Below are positions 26,272 to 33,281 of a stretch of DNA of 64,000 nt, piece after piece (the first letter of the stretch is position 1; every line of letters starts with the position of its first letter). The notes beneath the pieces were generated by a model. It ran no database searches, was not told the origin of the DNA, and saw only the letters and a list, made by a program, of their open reading frames with translations. Source of the stretch: Comamonas thiooxydans (GTDB lineage: Bacteria > Pseudomonadota > Gammaproteobacteria > Burkholderiales > Burkholderiaceae_C); the NCBI RefSeq assembly GCF_000964545.1, contig NZ_BBVD01000008.1, forward strand, positions 186,001 through 250,000, given 5' to 3'. A program made the translations under genes and the position numbers.

Positions 26272-26323
26272 CTTTGCCGGTAGACGCTCAGTGCGGCCAC
26301 GCAACACATGAGGTCGATGTCTG

Positions 26324-26388
26324 TTGACGCGCTGTACAGGGAAAATTTAAACTACTGTACAAATGAACAGCACTGATAAAAATAACAG
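26324..26388 (+). promoter_or_regulatory. Sigma70-like promoter with two tandem LexA boxes
   Basis: TTGACG (26324-26329) and TAAACT (26348-26353) form a -35/-10 pair 18 bases apart. Directly downstream are two LexA boxes: CTGTACAAATGAACAG at 26355-26370, a perfect CTGT-N8-ACAG, and CTGATAAAAATAACAG at 26373-26388, with one core mismatch. Their centres are 18 bases apart, so they would cover the transcription start. The boxes resemble the lexA operator at 14348-14367. Confidence 0.75.
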
Positions 26389-26536
26389 TAAAATTCAAGG
26401 CAACAGCTTGCTGCGCCGGAGCGCGAAGCGCATTCACTCCATACCTTTGTTGGTTTCACCTGCTCTCAAGAGCGCTGGTCTTTTTTATCCGCCCCCGCCC
26501 ATCCAGCGGGCCTGCTTCTCGCCAAAAGGAGACTCC
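26389..26536 (+). other. Leader of the LexA-box unit, with a hairpin and T-run
   Basis: About 150 bases between the boxes and the first good start codon. A weak hairpin (ACC-GCTCT around AGAGC-GGT, 26458-26480) is followed by T6 at 26481-26486, which could act as an attenuator or end a short RNA. The reading frame of the first mini-ORF is open back to an ATG inside the first LexA box (26363), but that start has no ribosome site. Confidence 0.4.
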
Positions 26537-26611
26537 ATGCTGTACAGCACCGTTCCTCAACCCGTTGATGAAGACCTCGTGCAGCGCCTGCGCGAGAAGG
26601 GAGGCCTGTGA
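26537..26611 (+). CDS. 24-residue mini-ORF behind the LexA boxes
   Basis: AAAAGGAG lies 6 bases before the ATG, one of the best ribosome sites in this region. The peptide begins MLYSTVPQPVDEDLVQRLRE and is soluble and amphipathic. Its TGA stop overlaps the GTG of the following hydrophobic frame (GTGA), the classic layout for translational coupling. It could be a short gene or a leader peptide controlling the next frame. Confidence 0.45.
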   Translation: MLYSTVPQPVDEDLVQRLREKGGL

Positions 26612-26697
26612 AATGGCCACACATCCCCACCGCCCTGCTCGCGCTGCTCCTGACAGTCCTGCTCTTGATCGCCCCGGCCTTGGAACAAAGCTACTGA
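26608..26697 (+). CDS. 29-residue hydrophobic peptide (candidate SOS-regulated membrane peptide)
   Basis: A GTG start overlaps the preceding stop, with AAGGGAGG about 5 bases upstream. The peptide begins VKWPHIPTALLALLLTVLLL and ends IAPALEQSY, a single membrane helix with a short polar tail. The size and build recall SOS-induced TisB and SidA, also 29 residues, but no sequence similarity is claimed. The frame overlaps the one starting at 26613, so both cannot be equally used unless the overlap is deliberate. Confidence 0.4.
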   Translation: MKWPHIPTALLALLLTVLLLIAPALEQSY

Positions 26698-26792
26698 CCG
26701 CCGCGCAATGGGGCCTCTGCCTCCTGGGGATCTTTTGCCTCATCGGCGTGGCCGTCGTCATTGCCACCACCCCGCAAGCCTGGCCGCTGTAA
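26613..26792 (+). CDS. 59-residue frame with a C-terminal membrane helix (alternative or overlapping gene)
   Basis: The ATG at 26613 shares the AAGGGAGG site (9 bases upstream). The first 30 residues are Pro/Ala/Arg-rich and look non-natural because they overlap the hydrophobic frame. The second half, QWGLCLLGIFCLIGVAVVIA, is a clear membrane helix. Possible readings are a real overlapping gene, or the second helix of a two-helix protein joined to the 26608 frame by a -1 shift near 26694. Confidence 0.4.
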   Translation: MATHPHRPARAAPDSPALDRPGLGTKLLTAAQWGLCLLGIFCLIGVAVVIATTPQAWPL

Positions 26793-26809
26793 ACGGTCAA
26801 CCTCATCGC

Positions 26810-26850
26810 TTTTGATAGCCACAGGCGTTTTCCTGACAAGCGCCAGACCG
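26810..26850 (+). repeat. Dispersed 41-bp repeat, copy C
   Basis: Starts TTTTGATAGCCACAGGCG and continues GACAAGCGCCAGACCG. It aligns gap-free with copies A and B. It lies between two small ORFs of the LexA-box cluster. Confidence 0.65.
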
Positions 26851-26860
26851 GAGAAATATC

Positions 26861-27055
26861 ATGGAAAAGATCATCGAGTCCCTGATCCTCGTCGCCGCCA
26901 TCTTCATGGGCGTACTGTGGCTTGCCACCCCCAACGCCCAGGCAGACGAACCCACCACCCTCACCAAATCCGTGCGCGACGAGTTCGCCTGCCCAGGCAT
27001 GCACGCCGAGTGGCTGGACGCCCACACCGTCCAGTGCCTGCGCGAAAAGCCCTGA
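26861..27055 (+). CDS. Small exported or membrane-anchored protein, 64 residues
   Basis: Unrecognised. The N-terminus IIESLILVAAIFMGVLWLAT is a membrane helix or uncleaved signal, followed by NAQADEP, which could be a cleavage site. The remaining 35 residues are polar with two cysteines (EFACPGMHAEWL and HTVQCLREKP) that may form a disulfide outside the membrane. GACCGGAG lies 8 bases before the ATG. It is the last member of the small-ORF cluster. Confidence 0.6.
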   Translation: MEKIIESLILVAAIFMGVLWLATPNAQADEPTTLTKSVRDEFACPGMHAEWLDAHTVQCLREKP

Positions 27056-27388
27056 TCTACCGCCCCGCTGCCCCCGCGAACAGCCCATGCCCCATCGACA
27101 CCGTACGGCAACAACTACAGCACCGCGACAGCCAACACAGCCGGCTGCTGCCTGCTATGGAAAGCAAGGCTGCTAGTTCAATCCAGACGATGCCATCAGT
27201 AGCAGCACACTTTCAAATGCAGATAGGGCAGGCGCAACGCAATCGCCAATTCAGAAGCTCGGAAGCGCCCGCCAAGCAGACAGAAGCCCGCAAGGTTCCA
27301 GACCTAGCAGGCATTTTTGCCAAGTGGTTGGCATGTAATACCGCTACCTCAATCTGCTATGGCAAGCCCGCAAGCACTTGCGCGAGCG
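27056..27388. other. Intergenic region, no gene seen
   Basis: 333 bases with no supported gene. A plus-strand frame reads through part of it but has no ribosome site and no family resemblance. Confidence 0.4.
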
Positions 27389-27769
27389 TTACTCGGCAGG
27401 TTTTGCGTAGACCTCTGCACTCAGCACCTCAAGGCCGACAAAGGGTTCAGTCCCTTCGACCCAGGCATCGTGACCAGGTGGGATGGCGTAGGACTCCCCT
27501 GCGCTGAGCATTTTCTGAGAGCCGTCCTGCATTTGAACGGTGAGCTTTCCCGAAACGACGTGCCCCACATGCGAGAGTTGGCAGTATTCGGTCTTCACCA
27601 CGGGCTTGATGCATTCGGACCAGCGCCATCCGGGCTCAAAGTTGAACCGTCCAATCGTGTAGCCCTGAAGCTTTACGAGCTCCACGCGAGTTTTGCTAGG
27701 TGTGCGAAGTTCATCGGGCTCGCTGTGTGACCTGACTTCTAGCTTCTCAACGCTGACTGGAGTGGCCAT
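27389..27769 (-). CDS. Cupin-domain protein
   Basis: A 126-residue single-domain cupin. The barrel strands include QLSHVGHVVSGKLTVQMQDG and LSAGESYAIPPGHDAWV, matching the two cupin motifs. The likely metal ligands are reduced: His is present in SHVGH and GHDAW. Many such proteins bind small molecules and are not enzymes. The start at 27769 is supported by AAGGAG 6 bases upstream. Function unknown. Confidence 0.85.
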   Translation of the reverse strand: MATPVSVEKLEVRSHSEPDELRTPSKTRVELVKLQGYTIGRFNFEPGWRWSECIKPVVKTEYCQLSHVGHVVSGKLTVQMQDGSQKMLSAGESYAIPPGHDAWVEGTEPFVGLEVLSAEVYAKPAE

Positions 27770-28340
27770 GATTTTCTCCTTCATAAGAGCTGCACCTCGA
27801 GCCCCCAAGGAATTCTTCAGGTATGGCTGGTGAGCCGAAGGACAGCTGAAAAAACTTATCACTACGTCATTCGCATGGCATTGCCAGGAGCACTTATCAG
27901 TTACCAATTGCTGCATGCGGCACGGCACCGTCTGCGCCGTCCAATCCACGGCTGGCAGCAAAAAGCATGCTTTGACATACAGGGTGCCTACGCGGCCCAT
28001 CTAAAGCGCCACAAGTTCGCACAGATTTTTCAGATTTGCATACAGCAAGCAGATCGAATGCAGCTGCAGCAAGAGCGGCATGACTTCTTTGCGCAGACCC
28101 AAGACGGCGCGATGCTGACTGTTTTGGGCACAGCCAATGCCTTACCCATTGGTAAAGCTGGCTGAACTGTCCAGCCCCTGCCCACCCTGCCTGCGCCGTA
28201 TGGTTTTTTGTCTGCCATTCACGGAGGCGCGATGGGTCGCGCCGACCCCTTGGCCTCAGCGAGGTACATGCCCGAGCCACCCACCGCGCACCAAGAACCT
28301 GCTAGCACTTGAGCCCGCTGATGTTAGGACTACGGCTCGG
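27770..28340. other. Long intergenic region, no gene seen
   Basis: 571 bases between two minus-strand genes. Several frames are open on both strands (27830-28165 plus, 27897-28280 minus) but have no ribosome sites or recognisable domains. The region may contain decayed genes. Confidence 0.35.
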
Positions 28341-28586
28341 TTACTTTGCAGGGTGGTCGCGGCGGAACAACTCCCACTCGTCGATTTCCGTGCCGTTGGG
28401 CGCCACGCAGATGCCGCGCTCTCCGGCAGTGGTCTTCTCGATGCGGGTCTTGCCGCCCAGCTTGGCACAGTACACCGATGCGGGGTTGGCCATGCCGATC
28501 ACAGGCGCAGCGGACTGAGGCTGGGCGCAACCGCTGATGGCCAGTGCAGAAAGTACTGCGCTGGTGGTTCCAAGTGCTTTTTTCAT
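28341..28586 (-). CDS. DUF333-domain lipoprotein
   Basis: An 81-residue small lipoprotein. A signal with lipobox LAISGC places the acylated Cys at residue 20. The mature domain is DUF333: NPASVYCAKLGGKTRIEKT and GERGICVAPNGTEIDEWELF, with two cysteines that probably pair. The ATG at 28586 starts MKKALGTTSAVLSALAISG, a typical signal sequence. Known members are small envelope proteins of unclear role. Confidence 0.87.
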   Translation of the reverse strand: MKKALGTTSAVLSALAISGCAQPQSAAPVIGMANPASVYCAKLGGKTRIEKTTAGERGICVAPNGTEIDEWELFRRDHPAK

Positions 28587-28906
28587 GGACTCAATGTAGC
28601 AAATGCCGCCTTTTTCATGGAGCCGCAAAAAATCCTGACTCACATCAATTTCTCGTTTCCTTCATACATATGGGCTAAGGGTTGGCACCGACGATGCTGG
28701 CGACACTCTGTCAGCCAATGTCACTTTTAATTATTTCACCTCCAAAAGAGGAAAAGTGAACTGTCAGAAATCGCAAGAAGTTGTTAATTTCTGATCCGGA
28801 AGATGAGCGGCTGACACATTAATGGCCGCCTTGGCATTTAGATTTGACTAGAGATATGGCCAGTCTGGCCTGTCTGTTGGTGATCACTAGCAGAAGGGCT
28901 GTGTGT
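28587..28906. other. Divergent intergenic region before the diguanylate cyclase
   Basis: 320 bases, AT-rich, containing the promoters for the DUF333 and GGDEF genes. A hairpin with arms CACTTTT/AAAAGTG spans about 28720-28757. No gene seen. Confidence 0.4.
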
Positions 28907-30124
28907 ATGCATACGAGCAACGACCACATCTTTGTGTTGATGCCATCTCTGTCCCTGCTCTTTCTGGCCGGTCTGCTGGGAGTGTGCTGGGCGACCCAGC
29001 CCAAGCAACGCTTTCTACTCTGGCTGTGCGCCTCTTTCCTGCTAACCGCAATGTCTATCAGCATTCGCAGCGTGCTGAAGTTTGAAGTCCTCAATCATTA
29101 TGTGGTTCTCGTCAACGCACTGTTTCTGGCGGGAGCTTGGTGTTTTACCAAGAGCTTTTCAGAGCGTCGGTGCGTACCCACATATCCGCTTGCAGCATTT
29201 GTCTTGTGTGCCGCGACGCTGGCCTCGCTCTACTATTTTGCCAATGTGGCACAGAACCAGGTGGGTCGGCTGCACACATTCGGTATAGGCGTAGCTCTAA
29301 TGCTCTTGCTGCCAGTGCCGGCAGTTCTCAAACGAGGCCTCACCAACGACTGGCTGGATAGGATTTTGCTGTGGTCCTATCTGTCTTATGCCGTCTTTAC
29401 CATGCTGCGCCCGACGCTGGTCGCAACTTTCGCGCATAACGGTCTCGGCGATGCCATGGATGCCAACTCAACCTATTGGCTGACAACGCTGATGAGTATT
29501 TTGCTTTTTGCATTGCTCTTCACGGTTTTAGTCTGTGCAGTCACCATCAGGGACACAGTCCGTCAACTGCGCACTGAACGCGACCTGGATGCTTTGACCC
29601 AGATACTGAATCGCCGCGCATTCAGTGAAGCCGCACAGCATCGCCTGGCCGACCAGCGCCTGTATCCCATGGCGCTTCTGGCCAGCGATATTGATCATTT
29701 CAAACGCATCAACGACAACTGGGGGCACGACAAAGGTGACGCGGTCTTGCAGCTTGTCGCCAAAGCGATGCAGCACAATGTGCGCAGCAACGATCTAGTT
29801 GCACGCTTCGGCGGTGAAGAGTTTATGGTTCTGCTGACAAAGATCGATTTGCTAGGTGCCGAGCAAGTCGCCAAGCGCATTGGCCTGGAGTTGAGAAATG
29901 ACCAGGAGCTATTGCCGAAAGGGCCAGCCCTGACGCTGAGCTTTGGCATCACTTCAATCAGCAATGCCGACCAGCTTGAAGGTGCACTGAGGCAAGCCGA
30001 CCAGTTGCTGTATAGCGCCAAAAATGCTGGCCGAGACCGCGTTCATGTGGAAGGCCGCAGCTACCCAGACATCAGCTTTGAACACACCATACCGGCAGAC
30101 CACCCCATGGCATTGCTGACGTAA
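28907..30124 (+). CDS. Membrane diguanylate cyclase (GGDEF), copy 1
   Basis: Makes cyclic di-GMP from two GTP. The 405-residue protein has about six or seven membrane helices in residues 1-215 and a C-terminal GGDEF domain. The active-site motif is intact as GGEEF (302-306), and the inhibitory I-site RxxD is present as RSND (293-296), five residues upstream, so the enzyme should be active and product-inhibited. The membrane part is not a recognised MASE domain to me. It is related to the gene at 31068-32234. The start at 28907 (MHTSND) is preceded by AAGGG. Confidence 0.93.
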   Translation: MHTSNDHIFVLMPSLSLLFLAGLLGVCWATQPKQRFLLWLCASFLLTAMSISIRSVLKFEVLNHYVVLVNALFLAGAWCFTKSFSERRCVPTYPLAAFVLCAATLASLYYFANVAQNQVGRLHTFGIGVALMLLLPVPAVLKRGLTNDWLDRILLWSYLSYAVFTMLRPTLVATFAHNGLGDAMDANSTYWLTTLMSILLFALLFTVLVCAVTIRDTVRQLRTERDLDALTQILNRRAFSEAAQHRLADQRLYPMALLASDIDHFKRINDNWGHDKGDAVLQLVAKAMQHNVRSNDLVARFGGEEFMVLLTKIDLLGAEQVAKRIGLELRNDQELLPKGPALTLSFGITSISNADQLEGALRQADQLLYSAKNAGRDRVHVEGRSYPDISFEHTIPADHPMALLT

Positions 30125-30205
30125 GCCGGTGAACTCGCTGGCCAATGCCATCCGCACCAGGCAGCTCACGTATCCAAGTTGGCCCACAATGACTCCTGCA
30201 TGGTC

Positions 30206-30253
30206 GCTGACAAACCAATTTGTCAGCATTGATGCACCCCGTCATGGGTGCAC
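30206..30253. promoter_or_regulatory. Two inverted repeats upstream of the DUF1275 gene
   Basis: GCTGACAAA/TTTGTCAGC (30206-30214, 30219-30227, 4-base spacer) is followed by TGCACCC/GGGTGCA (30234-30253). They lie just before the DUF1275 start and could be an operator or leader hairpins. Confidence 0.5.
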
Positions 30254-30273
30254 TTTTGTCAGTGGAATCCTTG

Positions 30274-31053
30274 ATGCGCAGACTTCGCCATCTCACCAAC
30301 CGGCATCGCACACCGTCCACCAATATCGCCCTGGGTCTGCTGCTGGCCTTTAACGCGGGCGCGGTCAACGCTGGCGGCTTTCTTGTGCTGCGGATGTATA
30401 CCTCGCACATGACGGGCTTTGCCTCTCAACTGGCTGACGGCCTGGTGCTTGAGAACGCCAAGCTGCTGCTGAATGCGCTTGGTGCCATCATCGCCTTTAC
30501 AACGGGCGCGGCCGTCTGCGCGTTGCTGGTGAACTGGGGACGCAAACGCCATCTGTACAGCGTCTATGCCCTGCCGCTGATGCTGGAGGCCGTCATGCTG
30601 ATTGCTTTCGGCCTGATGGGCACAGTCACCTTGACATGGAATACGCCCTTCGCAGTGCCGCTGACCGTGCTGCTGCTGTCCTTCATGATGGGTTTGCAGA
30701 ATGCCGTGGGTTCCAAGACATCCGGCGGCAGCACTCGCACCACGCACATGACCGGCAATTTCACGGATCTGGGCATGGAACTGGGCAAGATGTTCTTCTG
30801 GAAGCGCCACGCCAACGCCGACCTGCAACTATCACCCCTGGTTAGGCATGACTGGCGCCGTATGAAGGTGTCCGCAGGGCTGATCTTGATGTTTGTGCTG
30901 GGCGGCATTACCGGTGCGCTGGGCTTCAAGTATATCGGCTTCATCTGCGTGGTTCCGCTGGCCGCTCTTTTGCTTGTACTGTCCGTGCCACCATTTATGC
31001 GTGACGCAGCGCAATCCGCCGAGCGGCCGTCACTCTTCAGCAAGAAGAGCTGA
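30274..31053 (+). CDS. DUF1275 (YoaK-like) membrane protein
   Basis: A 259-residue integral membrane protein with six hydrophobic segments. Family marks are FNAGAVNAGGFL and YTSHMTGFASQLAD near the N-terminus, and GLQNAVGSKTSGGSTRTTHMTG in the middle. The biochemical role of the family is not established. I start at the ATG at 30274 (MRRLRHLTNR); ATG 30232 and TTG 30220 are in-frame alternatives that would run through the upstream hairpins. It lies between two diguanylate cyclases and is convergent with the second. Confidence 0.85.
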   Translation: MRRLRHLTNRHRTPSTNIALGLLLAFNAGAVNAGGFLVLRMYTSHMTGFASQLADGLVLENAKLLLNALGAIIAFTTGAAVCALLVNWGRKRHLYSVYALPLMLEAVMLIAFGLMGTVTLTWNTPFAVPLTVLLLSFMMGLQNAVGSKTSGGSTRTTHMTGNFTDLGMELGKMFFWKRHANADLQLSPLVRHDWRRMKVSAGLILMFVLGGITGALGFKYIGFICVVPLAALLLVLSVPPFMRDAAQSAERPSLFSKKS

Positions 31054-31067
31054 GTGCATCCTGTATC

Positions 31068-32234
31068 TCACGCCGCTGCCGCGACGTCCCCGGGTCCATG
31101 CACGACGACCTGATCGCGCCCAAGCTCCTTGGCCTTGTAGAGTTGCTGGTCAGCCCTCATTACAGCTTCGCGCAGATCGCTGCCGAATGGGCTGACAACG
31201 ATACCCATGCTCAAGGTCACGCGCTGACCATCGGGCAATGGCGCAATGATCTCGACCGCTCCGGCACGAATACGCTGCGCCACACGTTGTGCAGTCTCAA
31301 TGTCGGCATGGGTCAACAACAGCACAAATTCTTCGCCTCCAAAGCGAGCCACCAGGTCGGTACCACGGACACTTGCCTGTATGACTTCCGCGACGGCCTT
31401 GAGTACTCCGTCGCCATACTCGTGCCCCCAGCTGTCGTTGACCCGCTTGAAGTGATCCAGATCCGCCACCACGATGGAAAGCGGCTGCGCTTTTCGATCC
31501 CGGGCCAGCGGGTCTGCAAACTCCCAGAAGCCGCGACGATTCAACACGCCAGTCAGCATGTCGTGATTGCGTTCGTCTCTGAGTGTGGCCATTGCATCCC
31601 TCATCGAAACGATGAGCATGAGGCCCGAGAACACCAGGCTGAACAATAGCGAGCCCAGCATGGTGACCAACCAGTAAATGGAGCTGAGCATGTCCTGGAG
31701 CTCAGTGAATCCAAGAAACAGCACCATGATGGGCCTGAGCACTGTATAGATCGCAAAGGCCCCGTAGGACCGGTAAAGCAGCTTCTCCAGCCCGTCACGT
31801 CTGACTTTTTTTAGCGCGATGGCAGGAAACGGTATGAAGTGAATGACGCCAAGCCCTGTGTTCAGCCAGAGCACACGTGCAGCAATGTTGTCCTGCACGA
31901 TGCTGTACTCGTAAAGAGCAGCAACCACGATGATCGATACCAGGACCGAGATCTTGGGATATGAGGAGACGGAAAACTTTTGAGCAACGCCCCAGGTACA
32001 GAGCCAGGCACCAAGCAGATAAATGGGCCCGGTGTAAACAGCCCACCGAACCAGTTGTCCGTGAGGTGTCAAGCATTGCCAACCCAAGGCAAGCCCCGTA
32101 AGTGTCAACCCACAAGCCGTCGAGAGCAGAAACACGGAGCGGCGCTGTGCAAGCCAGCAAAAAGCCATGAGTGCGCCCAGTGCCGTTATGCATACCGGCG
32201 CGACCAACAAGTAGAGCTGCAAATTGCTAGGCAT
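31068..32234 (-). CDS. Membrane diguanylate cyclase (GGDEF), copy 2
   Basis: A 388-residue paralogue of the enzyme at 28907-30124, with the same layout: several membrane helices up to about residue 210, then GGDEF. The motif is GGEEF at 299-303, and the I-site RGTD is at 290-293, so it is predicted active with feedback inhibition. The catalytic domain also shows DLDHFKRVNDSWGHEYGD. Its membrane half is clearly diverged from copy 1, which suggests a different input signal. Confidence 0.93.
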   Translation of the reverse strand: MPSNLQLYLLVAPVCITALGALMAFCWLAQRRSVFLLSTACGLTLTGLALGWQCLTPHGQLVRWAVYTGPIYLLGAWLCTWGVAQKFSVSSYPKISVLVSIIVVAALYEYSIVQDNIAARVLWLNTGLGVIHFIPFPAIALKKVRRDGLEKLLYRSYGAFAIYTVLRPIMVLFLGFTELQDMLSSIYWLVTMLGSLLFSLVFSGLMLIVSMRDAMATLRDERNHDMLTGVLNRRGFWEFADPLARDRKAQPLSIVVADLDHFKRVNDSWGHEYGDGVLKAVAEVIQASVRGTDLVARFGGEEFVLLLTHADIETAQRVAQRIRAGAVEIIAPLPDGQRVTLSMGIVVSPFGSDLREAVMRADQQLYKAKELGRDQVVVHGPGDVAAAA

Positions 32235-32495
32235 GAATTGGCGGATCAGAAAAGCTCATTCACGCGGCAACGCAATTGTGGTGACCCATGCTCTGAGACT
32301 CAGAAGGTGGAGTCCATTTGATAAGTGGACTGATAAACGCCCGAATGTTAACAATTGTGCCGAGAACCCTGCAAATCTCCTCCAAAACACATCGGTTTCC
32401 CTGATTCGTCACGAGTCCGTCAAGAAGCAGCAACTCGCGATCACCCCACCCGCAGCACTCGCCTCGGCCCCACCTTTGAGCGGGCTTTTCATGAC

Positions 32496-32872
32496 TGAAT
32501 CAAGGATGTACCTCCGAGGCATTCGCTCCCCAAATCATCGCCAAAGAAGTCGCTGCCCAACTGCCGGGCCTGTCCGGGAAGACCTTTGAGCGCCTTGTAC
32601 GGCAAGACGACCTGCCTCAGCCTCGGCAAATCAGCGCGGGACGCTGGCTGGTTAGCGATCTTGACGACTGGGCGAACAAGCACTCTTTGTCCCGATTGCA
32701 GTCGCCGGAGCACACCGGCGCCCAAAAAGCCTCTCCGCAGTCACACAGCATCTGCTTGAACAACGGCCTCGAGCCCCAGTGCCAGACGGCTACAACCATT
32801 GCTGCTTCTCGGCGTCGTATTTGTGGCAGTTATAGATGCCAGCCGCACCGGGAATCACATAACCCGAAATAG
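32496..32872 (+). pseudogene. AlpA-like excisionase/regulator remnant
   Basis: One plus-strand frame reads PQIIAKEVAAQLPGLSGKTF then RLVRQDDLPQPRQISAGRWL and VSDLDDWANKH, the helix-turn-helix and wing layout of AlpA-family phage regulators. The frame has no normal start: it is preceded by a TGA and then CTG, while a nearby ATG (32506) is in another frame. The tail after NKH does not look natural. I read it as a decayed gene. Confidence 0.55.
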
Positions 32873-32878
32873 CGCCCA

Positions 32879-33136
32879 TCACATCCTCTGGAGGGGCCTG
32901 GATGCATCGGTGAAACAGCTACTCGGCCAAGTCCCGAACCTGACCTGTCTCATACGCCCGTCTACCAGGGACTTATACCTATAAACCCAACTTTTAGCTG
33001 ACGCAACAGCCTCCAGTCGCAACCCTGGACAACCTTGGATCACAATAGCATTCCCAGCGGACAGAGCTTTTGCGGCATGGGCATCAAGATAGATGCAACC
33101 TCCTTGGGCCAGCGTAGCTTTCAAAACCTGCGCCAA
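32879..33136 (-). pseudogene. Truncated tyrosine-integrase N-terminal fragment (DUF4102-like)
   Basis: The 85-codon minus-strand frame contains GLRLEAVASAKSWVYRYKSL then GRMRQVRFGTWP, which matches the arm-binding N-terminal domain of P4-type integrases. The catalytic domain with its Arg/His/Tyr residues is missing; the frame stops soon after. It lies next to the AlpA-like fragment, as expected for the end of a lost integrative element. Confidence 0.6.
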
Positions 33137-33281
33137 ACCTACGCTAAGCTCTGGAGTGTGTAGGGTGCGCGTAGGGAATCTGGTGGCGTCGATTTGGCGT
33201 AAGTTTTCACAGAAGCAATCCTAAGCCTTTGATCGCATTGAATTTCATTCAATAAACTCAGCCACTTATTTAAGGATTCCA

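Larger units (their letters stand above)
25955..26323. other. Gene-free region with inverted repeats and an orphan terminator
   Basis: About 370 bases. A 13-bp perfect inverted repeat (CCATCTGGTGTGA at 26031-26043, its complement at 26137-26149) encloses a second pair (GGTATTG at 26059-26065, CAATACC at 26097-26103). A strong rightward terminator ends at 26271. No protein gene is supported on either strand. The arrangement could be a small RNA gene or a MITE-like remnant. Confidence 0.4.
32235..33281. other. Gene-poor region with integrative-element remnants
   Basis: 1047 bases. It contains two fragments described separately: an AlpA-like DNA-binding remnant (about 32496-32872) and an integrase N-terminal remnant (32879-33136). 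No intact gene and no att-site repeat are visible. The last 100 bases probably hold the promoter of the dehydrogenase gene. Confidence 0.5.

Noticed and set aside
26538..26548. CTGTACAG-like sequence at the first mini-ORF start, and another at 26332
   Set aside because: They lack the 8-base spacer between CTGT and ACAG required for a LexA box.
26608..26697. Calling the 29-residue peptide KdpF or TisB
   Set aside because: Only length and hydrophobicity agree; there is no kdpABC operon nearby and no sequence match that would justify either name.
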